Shown here: positions 6,920 to 12,485 of the stretch, piece by piece
Numbering within the stretch: the first letter of the stretch is position 1
How the letters are laid out: each line of letters starts with the position of its first letter
Notes under the pieces: generated by a model
What the model was told of the DNA's origin: nothing
The model's input: only the letters and a program-made list of their open reading frames with translations
The model's database searches: none
Position numbers and translations under genes: made by a program
NCBI GenBank assembly: GCA_964417895.1
Contig: CAYQJS010000081.1
Coordinates: forward strand, 1-15,524
DNA from: CAYQJS01 sp964417895
GTDB lineage: Bacteria > Chloroflexota > UBA6077 > SHYK01
Reading direction: 5' to 3'
DNA length: 15,524 nt

Positions 6920-7183
6920 ATGTCGGCTGCCGACCCATCGACCCGACTGACGGTGAGCCTGCCCGTATCGCTGGTCGAAGCGCTGGATCGCTTCCTCGCG
7001 ACGCGAACGAGCAGAAGCGCGGCCGTGCGCGAGGCGCTGCAGCGCGCGGTGGATGAAGCGCGCCGGCGCGAGGAGGTCGAGCGCTTCGTGCGCGGGTACG
7101 AGGCGCAACCCCAGACCGAGGAGGAGTTCGGCTGGGCGGACGTGGCTGCCCTCCACTTCTGGGTCGAGCATCCCTCCGAATGA
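6920..7183 (+). CDS. Ribbon-helix-helix (CopG/MazE-type) antitoxin
   Basis: 87-aa protein. Residues 8-45 match a RHH DNA-binding domain: strand RLTVSLPVSLVEALDRFL, then TRTSRSAAVREALQRAV, with the turn SRSAAVREAL. The acidic C-terminal half (EEVERFVRGYEAQPQTEEEFGWADVA) is the typical toxin-wrapping tail. ATG 6920 follows GAGAGGT with a 7-nt spacer. The TGA overlaps the toxin ATG (ATGA). It would neutralise the MazF-like partner and repress the shared promoter through the inverted repeat at 6878-6893. The arrangement antitoxin-then-toxin is the usual one for this class. Confidence 0.9.
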   Translation: MSAADPSTRLTVSLPVSLVEALDRFLATRTSRSAAVREALQRAVDEARRREEVERFVRGYEAQPQTEEEFGWADVAALHFWVEHPSE

Positions 7184-7500
7184 GGCGGGGCGAGGTCTGG
7201 TGGGCGAACCTGCCCGAGCCCTGGGGCCGGCGCCCGGTGCTGCTTCTCGCTCGCGACGAAGCCTATAGCGTTCTCACCTGGATCATGGTGGTGCCGATTA
7301 CGACCAATGTGCGGCCTATTCCCACGGCCGTGGCCCTGAACGCGGAGGTTGACGGCGTACCCCGCGCCTGCGCCGCGGCCCTGGATAACATCCAGGCGAT
7401 CCACAAGAGCTGGCTCGGCGCCCGAATCACGAACCTCGGCCCGGACAGGATGCGCGAGATCGAGCAGGCAGTTCATTTCGCCCTAGACCTCAGCTTTTAG
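7180..7500 (+). CDS. MazF/PemK-family endoribonuclease toxin
   Basis: 106-aa SH3-like barrel toxin that would cleave single-stranded RNA. Features are the MRRGEVWWANLPEPWGRRPV start (family pattern RGEVW.a.l....G.RPV, with the catalytic Arg region GRRPV), VVPITTNVRPIPTAVAL (catalytic Thr region) and AAALDNIQAIHKSWLGARI (conserved D-x-I/Q...K...). Length is full. ATG 7180 overlaps the antitoxin stop by 4 bp. The chromosomal pair stands alone between an oxidase operon and a repeat, consistent with a small accessory module. Cleavage sequence cannot be read from the protein. Confidence 0.92.
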   Translation: MRRGEVWWANLPEPWGRRPVLLLARDEAYSVLTWIMVVPITTNVRPIPTAVALNAEVDGVPRACAAALDNIQAIHKSWLGARITNLGPDRMREIEQAVHFALDLSF

Positions 7501-7580
7501 TTTGATCGCTGGGCGGTGAGCAACCTGCGCTATTCGAGCCCCGAGAGAATCCGCTCAGATGCCACCTCCTCCGAAGTTCG

Positions 7581-7664
7581 TCACCCCCCACCCCACCCCC
7601 CCGCAAGGGGGGAGGGGGTTTCTTCCCTCCCCCCTCGACGGGGGAGGGTCAGGGAGGCGGTGAA
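7581..7664. repeat. Paired G/C-rich palindromic element R2, possible two-way terminator
   Basis: Same design as R1: left unit TCACCCCCCACCCCACC then CCCCCC-GCAA-GGGGGG and AGGGGG; right unit in the opposite sense, CCCTCCCCCCTCGACGGGGGAGGG then TCAGGGAGGCGGTGA. The left hairpin is followed by TTTCTT on the plus strand. It sits between two convergent genes (toxin ending 7500, ABM protein ending 7693), so it could terminate transcription from both sides; that function is inferred. No gene is seen in 7501-7692. Confidence 0.75.
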
Positions 7665-7692
7665 GCGCGTTCTACCGAAACACTCTGAGCTC

Positions 7693-8331
7693 CTATGCGC
7701 TCGGCATCCGGTGGACCACGGCGTAGGCCTCGATGGCGGGCGGAGCCGACGCGTACAGCGTGTACGGGTGTGCGGCCTGGAAGGCTTGCACCTCCGGCGC
7801 CGACCCCGCGGCCCGCGCGTCCTCGACCGTCATGTAGATATTGAGGGCGAGGTACTTGAATGGATTGCCGCCAGACCTGCGCAGGCGGTTGGAGACGAAC
7901 CCCTTGGTGTGCTGCTTCCGGAGCTCGAAGAACACCCGGCGTGTCCGCTCGAACGCCGCGACGACGCCCGGCCGCTGATCGAGCATCCAGTCCACGAGCA
8001 CTTCGCAGCCGCTCTGACCGGCCACGGCGCCCTCGGCATCCACCTCGAAGACGCTCTCGTACCCTTCCTGGTGAACGACACTGGACAGCCCACTCGTAAG
8101 ACTCTTGGCGTAGTTGGCAAGCACGTCGCTCTTGCTGAAGGCCCAAGCTGTCTCGACGTTCTCCCATCGGCTCGTACCCACGTATTTGCCGGGGTAGCTA
8201 TACGAGCGCAGGAGGGTCTGCCCCTGGTACCCTGGCTGGCCTTTCCTCATCTCGCCGAATCCGGTCATACTCGCCTCGAGTTCGCCTGCGCCTCCTGGCC
8301 TGACGCTGAATTCTGTCCGCAAGAGGTACAT
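7693..8331 (-). CDS. Tandem antibiotic-biosynthesis-monooxygenase-like (ABM, dimeric alpha/beta barrel) protein
   Basis: 212 aa with two ferredoxin-like ABM repeats. Repeat 1 (about 1-98) begins MYLLRTEFSVRPGGAGELEA and carries GYQGQTLLRSYSYPGKYVGTS and WENVETAWAF. Repeat 2 (about 110-205) has RPGVVAAFERTRRVFFELR, GFVSNRLRR, KYLALNIYMTVEDARAA and a closing AYAVVHRM strand. Single ABM domains pair to make a barrel; here the pair is fused. Family members include monooxygenases without cofactor, haem-degrading IsdG proteins and proteins of unknown role; no catalytic residue can be assigned. ATG 8331 follows AAAGGAG at good spacing. It lies 42 nt after a GYD-domain gene, another dimeric alpha/beta barrel protein, and is probably cotranscribed with it. 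Confidence 0.72.
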   Translation of the reverse strand: MYLLRTEFSVRPGGAGELEASMTGFGEMRKGQPGYQGQTLLRSYSYPGKYVGTSRWENVETAWAFSKSDVLANYAKSLTSGLSSVVHQEGYESVFEVDAEGAVAGQSGCEVLVDWMLDQRPGVVAAFERTRRVFFELRKQHTKGFVSNRLRRSGGNPFKYLALNIYMTVEDARAAGSAPEVQAFQAAHPYTLYASAPPAIEAYAVVHRMPSA

Positions 8332-8373
8332 AGCTCTGCTCCTTTCACGAAACGCTTACTCCAGATAGAGTGA

Positions 8374-8700
8374 TCAGGTGCCCGGAGGCCGGTACGCGAT
8401 GCCGCCGGCCTTTCTCATCGCCTCGACGGCCTCCTCGGCCGTCATCAGGACCGTGGTGGATAGTGAACTGAAAGCCCCGCTGGCGGCGACGGTCAGAGCA
8501 ACGGCAGCGGCGCTCACGTTATCGGGGAATTCCAGCAGCGCGAACGCGTCCGCTTCGCCGAATGCGAAGTAGAGCGCCTCCAGCTTGCCGCCCCCCGCCT
8601 CGACGAGGGCACGAACAGGCTCGCGCCTGTTCTGCGGGTTCTTGATCAGTGCTGCCCAGGTCTCCGGAGTATAGGAACCGCGCCAGAGATAGTGAGACAT
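8374..8700 (-). CDS. GYD-domain protein
   Basis: 108-aa protein of the GYD family (dimeric alpha/beta barrel fold, function unknown). The pattern is clear: MSHYLWRGSYTPETWAALIKNP, then RALVEAGGGKLEALYFAFGEADAFALLEFPD, where GEAD takes the place of the GxD motif naming the family, then AVALTVAASGAFSSLSTTVLMTAEEAVEAM. An earlier ATG at 8790 is open in frame, but ATG 8700 has GGGGAGG about 8 nt upstream and matches the usual family start. First gene of a two-gene unit with the ABM-like protein. What the pair acts on is unknown. Confidence 0.88.
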   Translation of the reverse strand: MSHYLWRGSYTPETWAALIKNPQNRREPVRALVEAGGGKLEALYFAFGEADAFALLEFPDNVSAAAVALTVAASGAFSSLSTTVLMTAEEAVEAMRKAGGIAYRPPGT

Positions 8701-9039
8701 CTGCAAAACCTCCCCGTGCGATAGTCGGACTGACCCTCCGTATTCCGCTGTTCCATAAGCGTCACCGATAGGCGCCGCCTCCCGCCGCACTCGTCATGCT
8801 GTGAGCAGCCCTATGCCGCAGCGCCGGCTGCACATTCATCTTCCGCGGTTCAGCGACAGAATACTCCTTGCCCCACAAGCAGGACAGTCCATCGTCGCGG
8901 TCCGCGGCAGCTTTGTCGGCGAGATTGACACAGAGCCGCGAGGCACGATAACCGAGCAGGCGAGAATAGCTGTGCTAGACTCCCGATTGGGAGCACAGCT
9001 GCTGGTAATCGGCACCTGGCTGGGACGAGGAAGGCTATC
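8701..9039. other. Divergent intergenic region
   Basis: 339 bp between the GYD gene (minus) and the Uma2 gene (plus). It must hold both promoters, but no convincing -35/-10 pair was found for either side. The only strong structure is the hairpin at 8968-9000. A minus-strand micro-frame (8892 to 8836, 18 codons, with a CPACG zinc-ribbon-like start) is too short to support. Otherwise nothing recognised. Confidence 0.6.
8968..9000. promoter_or_regulatory. Strong hairpin upstream of the Uma2 gene
   Basis: Inverted repeat with perfect 9-bp arms AGCTGTGCT (8968-8976) and AGCACAGCT (8992-9000). The loop itself contains CTCCC-GATT-GGGAG, so an alternative fold pairs AGCTGTG/CACAGCT and CTCCC/GGGAG around a bulge. 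It ends 39 bp before the Uma2 GTG. No T-tract follows, so it is more likely an operator or leader structure than a terminator. Confidence 0.5.
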
Positions 9040-9654
9040 GTGGCGCCGGACGAGCAATTCCTCAGCGATGGGAGATGGAGCGAACCCTGGTTGGTTGTGG
9101 CGTCCGGGGTGGCGCTCGATGAGTTCCTGCGCATGGAGGATGAGAAGCCGGCGCTGGAGTACGCGTGCGGGGAGGTGTTCCAGAAGCCGTTGCCCACGCG
9201 GTTCCATTCGATTCTCACGCGCTACTTCACTCTCGTGCTCTCGCGCTTTCTGGAGCAAGCCCGGCTCGGCGAAGTCTTCCCAGAGATTCGCTGTATCTTC
9301 GGCCCGCCCGGAAGGGAGCGCGCCTACGTGCCCGACCTCGTCTACGTATCAAACGAGCGGCTCACGGCGGCCGACCGGTTCTTACGCACCGCGCCCGATC
9401 TGGCCATCGCAATCCTCTCTACGGGCCAGAACATGGCCCGCCTTTTTGACAAGACACAGTTCTACTTGCTGAACGGCGTTCGGCTTGTCTGGATCATCGA
9501 TCCGGACGCCGCGACGATCGCGGTACTGTCGCCAGACCAGGAGAGCCGGACGCTGAGCCCAAGTGACACGCTTGACGGCCACGAAGTACTGCCGGGCTTC
9601 AACGTGGCCGTGGACGATATCTTCGCGCAGATTGCAAACGTGAGTTCCTCGTAG
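9040..9654 (+). CDS. Uma2-family (DUF820) nuclease-fold protein, lacking the usual glutamate
   Basis: 204-aa protein of the Uma2 family, PD-(D/E)XK endonuclease fold, abundant in cyanobacteria and Chloroflexota and functionally obscure. Landmarks: LEYACGEVFQKP (about 39-50), H56, YVPDLVYVSNER (P98, D99), APDLAIAILST (118-128), K138 and Y142 in DKTQFYLLNGV, then RLVWIIDPDAATIAVL. Relatives normally read PDLVVEVLS; here the acidic position is Ala (A124), so nuclease activity is doubtful unless another residue compensates. GTG 9040 is chosen for the GAGGAAGG 6 nt upstream. The gene is convergent with the amidohydrolase, with stops 14 bp apart and no terminator between. Confidence 0.9.
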   Translation: MAPDEQFLSDGRWSEPWLVVASGVALDEFLRMEDEKPALEYACGEVFQKPLPTRFHSILTRYFTLVLSRFLEQARLGEVFPEIRCIFGPPGRERAYVPDLVYVSNERLTAADRFLRTAPDLAIAILSTGQNMARLFDKTQFYLLNGVRLVWIIDPDAATIAVLSPDQESRTLSPSDTLDGHEVLPGFNVAVDDIFAQIANVSSS

Positions 9655-9668
9655 CACCAGTGGCTGAT

Positions 9669-10859
9669 CTACCCGGCGTCGAGGAACCTCAGCGCTGTCG
9701 CAGCCATGGCCGCGACACCGATGGGCAGCGCCTCTTCATTGATGTCGAACGACGAGCTGTGGGTCGGGCGCGGCTCCGCCCACGAGCGGTCTCGAACGCC
9801 CAGGTGGAACATGGCCCCCGTCACGCGCTGGAGCAGGTACGAGAAGTCCTCCGCCCCCATCGCCTGCTCTTTCTGCACGATAGCGTCGGGCCCGAATAGC
9901 TCGAGGACCGCGTCTTGGACTAGCTGGATGCCCTCCTCGTGATTCACGAGGGGCGGATACCCCGGGAAGTACTCCATCTCCGCTGTGGCGCGCATCCCCG
10001 CTGCCACGCCGCCCGCCAACTCTCCAAGGCGGCCCTCGATCTGCGCGCGGAGGTCCGGGTTGTAGGTGCGCACTGTCCCCTTGATGGTCGCGATGTCCGG
10101 TATGACGTTGAAGGCAGTGCCCGAAATGAGGCTGCCCACGGTGATGACGGCCTTGTCCGTGGGGTCCACCTCTCGGCTTACGATGGTCTGCAGCGCGGTG
10201 ACGATGTGGGCAGCCACGACGACCGGATCGACGGTGAGGTGCGGCCGCGCCGCGTGGCCGCCCTTTCCGCGCACGGTGATGGTGAAGCGGTCCGCGGCAG
10301 CGTTGGTCGGCCCCACCCGGAGGCCCACCTCCCCCGCGTAGTGCAACGCGTCCACGTGGAGGGCGAAGGCGCCATCGACCGCCGGTTCATCCATTAGTCC
10401 TTCTTCGATCATGCGGAGCGCGCCCGCTCCCCCCTCCTCAGCCGGCTGAAACATGAGCTTCACGCAGCCACGGATCTCATCGCGCCGATCGCTCAACAGC
10501 CGGGCCACACCCAGGAGCATGGCCGTGTGTGCGTCGTGGCCGCAGGCGTGCATAACGCCAGGATTCTGAGACCGATAGTCCACCTGGCTTTGCTCCTCGA
10601 TGGGGAGCGCGTCCATGTCCGCCCGCAGGAGGACGGTCTTGCCGGGCCTGGTTCCTCGCAGCAGGCCGACCACGCCGGTCCCCGCCACGCCGGTCCTGAC
10701 CTCGATTCCGAGCGCCTGAAGCCTGGCCGCTACCAGGGCCGAGGTCTGGTGCTCCTGGTAGAGGAGCTCCGGATGCTGGTGGATCGCGCGCCGGTCCGCC
10801 ACCACCTCCGACGCAAGCCGCTGTGCCGCCGCCAGGATGTCAGTCGCTTGTGCAGGCAT
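9669..10859 (-). CDS. M20-family metal-dependent amidohydrolase (hippurate/IAA-amino-acid hydrolase type)
   Basis: 396-aa M20D amidase that would hydrolyse N-acyl or N-aroyl amino acids. The metal site is intact: C106 and H108 (HACGHDAHTAMLLG), E141/E142 (FQPAEEGGAGA), H168 (FALHVD) and the C-terminal histidine of PTHSSSFDINEEAL. Other marks are HQHPE (27-31), RADMDALPI (79-87), GKGGHAARPHLTVDPV (dimerisation/lid domain) and GAEDFSYL. The frame is open up to 10988, but that extension is repeat-like and basic. ATG 10859 follows GGGAGGGG at usual spacing. The gene lies downstream of the two CoA-transferases on the same strand, 197 bp from the nearer one, so cotranscription is possible. An acyl-amide to free acid to CoA-thioester route is a reasonable inference. 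Confidence 0.94.
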   Translation of the reverse strand: MPAQATDILAAAQRLASEVVADRRAIHQHPELLYQEHQTSALVAARLQALGIEVRTGVAGTGVVGLLRGTRPGKTVLLRADMDALPIEEQSQVDYRSQNPGVMHACGHDAHTAMLLGVARLLSDRRDEIRGCVKLMFQPAEEGGAGALRMIEEGLMDEPAVDGAFALHVDALHYAGEVGLRVGPTNAAADRFTITVRGKGGHAARPHLTVDPVVVAAHIVTALQTIVSREVDPTDKAVITVGSLISGTAFNVIPDIATIKGTVRTYNPDLRAQIEGRLGELAGGVAAGMRATAEMEYFPGYPPLVNHEEGIQLVQDAVLELFGPDAIVQKEQAMGAEDFSYLLQRVTGAMFHLGVRDRSWAEPRPTHSSSFDINEEALPIGVAAMAATALRFLDAG

Positions 10860-10953
10860 TACATCCCCCTCCCTGTTGTCCTTCTGAGCTGAAAACGAAG
10901 AATCCGCGAGCTTCGCAGCAGTAGGCTTCACAGAATACGCGTGGAATGGGGGA

Positions 10954-11007
10954 CGGCCCCCCTCCCTAACCCTCCCCCTCAAGGGCAAGGGAAGGGGGGA
11001 GGGGATC
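10954..11007. repeat. G/C-rich palindromic element R3 (single unit)
   Basis: CGGCCCCCCTCCCTAACCCT, then CCCCCTCAAGGG, an AAGGGAA interruption and GGGGGGAGGGG. It matches the left unit of R1 (4919-4958) almost base for base over CCCCCCTCCCTAACCCTCCC but has no opposed partner. It lies in the 197-bp gap between the amidohydrolase and the first CoA-transferase, beside heptamer array C. Confidence 0.8.
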
Positions 11008-11031
11008 AGTATCCCACCTGGCTTCCGATTT

Positions 11032-11059
11032 GGGACTTGGGACCGGGACCCGGGACTTA
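11032..11059. repeat. Heptanucleotide array C (GGGACTT)
   Basis: Four units: GGGACTT, GGGACC, GGGACCC, GGGACTT (lengths 7, 6, 7, 7). The last unit plus the following A contains TTA (11057-11059), which on the minus strand is the TAA stop of the CoA-transferase gene. The unit differs from arrays A and B but has the same 7-bp period and the same position on a gene end. Confidence 0.75.
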
Positions 11060-12337
11060 CCGAAAGACGCCTTCCACCAGGTAGGCGTTCACTTCATCCT
11101 CGTCCATACCGACGACCTCCTGGAAGACGTAGTCGGTGTGCTCGCCGAGGAGTGGCGCCCGGCTCGGCGCCGCCGCGGGAGCGCGCGACAGGCGAAAGCC
11201 CCACCCCTCCACCAGTGCGCTCCCAAGCTCGGGGTGATCCACCTCCTTCCAAAGCTCCCAGTGTTGGAGCTGGGGGTCGCCGCGCAGCAATTGCTCGAAG
11301 TTGTTGACCGCGGAGCACGGCACGCCGGTGGCCTGCAGCGTGTCGGCAACCTCTTCGGCCGTCCGCTGCGACGTCCACGGCTCGATGAGCGCTCGCATCT
11401 CGGGCTCGTGAGCCTTCCGCGCCAGCAGCGTGGCGTAGGCCGGATCGTCCGCAAAGCCTGGGCGCTCGATGGCGGCGCACAGGCTACGCCACTGCTCGTC
11501 ACTGAAGACGGCGATCGCGCACCATGCGTCGTCGCCCTGGCAGCGATAGACGTCGTGGGGCGCGGCGCCCGGGTGGCGGTTCTCGGAGCGCTCCATCGGT
11601 TGGCCGTTAGCCGTGTACTGGAGCACCGCCGGGCCCGTCCAGTTGATCGTTGACTCATACTGCGATAGCTCGATGAACTGTCCCTGGCCAGTGCGTCGGC
11701 GGTGGCGGAGCGCCGCCAGGATCGCGACGACGGCCTGGAGGGGGTTGCAGCTGACATCAGGATGCGAGTAGGGGGAGGGGCTGGTCGGCGGCCGGTCGGG
11801 GAATCCCGAGATCACATTCACGCCGGCGAGCGCCTGGATGCCCCAGCTCACTCCCCCGTAAAAGCTGCGCGGGCCACCCTCGCCCATGGTGGGCATCGCG
11901 AGATAGATCAAATCGGGGCGCACAGCGCGCAACGTCTCGTACGCAAGGCCCAGGTTTGCCAGCACCTGCGTGCGGCGGTTCGCGATGAAGATGTCGCTGA
12001 TGGCGATCAGCCGTTTGATGACCTCCTTGCCCTGGGATGTGCTCAGGTCAAGGGTGACGCTCAGCTTGCCGGGGTTGAACTTATTATGGAAGTAGGCAGT
12101 GTTGATGGGAGACAGGCCCGGAGGGCCATTCTGGCGGCTGCCGCCGCTACTGGCGATGGCGGCCTCCGACTCCACGAGCACGACCTGGGCGCCGTAGTCG
12201 GCGAGCATCTTGGCGGCCGCGGGGCCAGCGGCGAGCAGGCTGAAGTCCACGACGCGAATTCCCGCCAGGGGCAGAACGGATTGCGGATTGCGGATTGCTG
12301 ATTGCTGATTGGGGCGCGCGAACTCCTCATTCCTCAT
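11057..12337 (-). CDS. Family III CoA-transferase (CaiB/BaiF), with catalytic Asp
   Basis: 426-aa class III CoA-transferase, moving CoA between carboxylates. Motifs: LPLAGIRVVDFSLLAAGPAAAKMLADYGAQVVLVE (N-terminal Rossmann-like fold), NPGKLSVTLDLSTSQGKEV, ANLGLAYETLRAVRPDLIYL, D194 in SHPDVSCNPLQAVVAILAAL at the position of the catalytic Asp, GQGQFIELSQYES and the C-terminal APLLGEHTDYV. ATG 12337 follows GAGGG. Residues 10-20 (NQQSAIRNPQS) are the direct translation of heptamer array D, just before the conserved core, and form an unusual N-terminus. The next gene upstream is a second CoA-transferase, 144 bp away. The two may form a heteromeric enzyme (see the neighbour). The gene ends in heptamer array C. 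Substrate unknown. Confidence 0.92.
   Translation of the reverse strand: MRNEEFARPNQQSAIRNPQSVLPLAGIRVVDFSLLAAGPAAAKMLADYGAQVVLVESEAAIASSGGSRQNGPPGLSPINTAYFHNKFNPGKLSVTLDLSTSQGKEVIKRLIAISDIFIANRRTQVLANLGLAYETLRAVRPDLIYLAMPTMGEGGPRSFYGGVSWGIQALAGVNVISGFPDRPPTSPSPYSHPDVSCNPLQAVVAILAALRHRRRTGQGQFIELSQYESTINWTGPAVLQYTANGQPMERSENRHPGAAPHDVYRCQGDDAWCAIAVFSDEQWRSLCAAIERPGFADDPAYATLLARKAHEPEMRALIEPWTSQRTAEEVADTLQATGVPCSAVNNFEQLLRGDPQLQHWELWKEVDHPELGSALVEGWGFRLSRAPAAAPSRAPLLGEHTDYVFQEVVGMDEDEVNAYLVEGVFR
12278..12312. repeat. Heptanucleotide array D, inside a coding region
   Basis: Five contiguous 7-bp units on the plus strand: GGATTGC three times, TGATTGC, TGATTGG. On the minus strand these are AATCCGC and AATCAGC units, the same family as arrays B and E. 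They encode residues 10-20 of the CoA-transferase. Three units make 21 bp, seven codons, so gain or loss in threes keeps the frame, while single-unit slippage would shift it. Confidence 0.88.
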
Positions 12338-12420
12338 TTTCCACACCCTCGCACTCCGCAACCTCCCACACATACCACAGTCCGCACTACGCAACCTCCC
12401 ATTGTGCAATGCCCAATCCC

Positions 12421-12439
12421 GCGCCCGAGCTTCGGGCGC
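12421..12439. repeat. Hairpin in the gap between the two CoA-transferase genes
   Basis: Perfect 8-bp stem GCGCCCGA, loop GCT, TCGGGCGC (12421-12439), followed by GCGCGCGCCCCTCA. Composition and trailing CGCCCCT resemble the 844-870 and 5207-5234 hairpins. The rest of the 144-bp gap (12338-12481) is degenerate 7-bp-like DNA, with CGCAACCTCCCA occurring twice, and array E. No gene seen. Confidence 0.6.
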
Positions 12440-12450
12440 GCGCGCCCCTC

Positions 12451-12485
12451 ATTCAGCAATCAGCAGTCAGCAATCAGCAATTCAG
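12451..12485. repeat. Heptanucleotide array E (AATCAGC)
   Basis: ATTCAGC, AATCAGC, AGTCAGC, AATCAGC, AATTCAG: four to five 7-bp units. The last contains TCA (12482-12484), the reverse complement of the TGA stop of the second CoA-transferase. Same repeat family as arrays B and D. Confidence 0.85.

Noticed and set aside
8836..8892. Possible 18-codon zinc-ribbon micro-gene (CPACG start) on the minus strand
   Set aside because: Only one CxxC pair, no ribosome-binding site and too short to separate from chance.
8801..9472. 223-codon plus-strand frame overlapping the Uma2 gene
   Set aside because: Different frame from the recognised Uma2 protein; the upstream half has no family match that I recognise and lies in the divergent promoter region.
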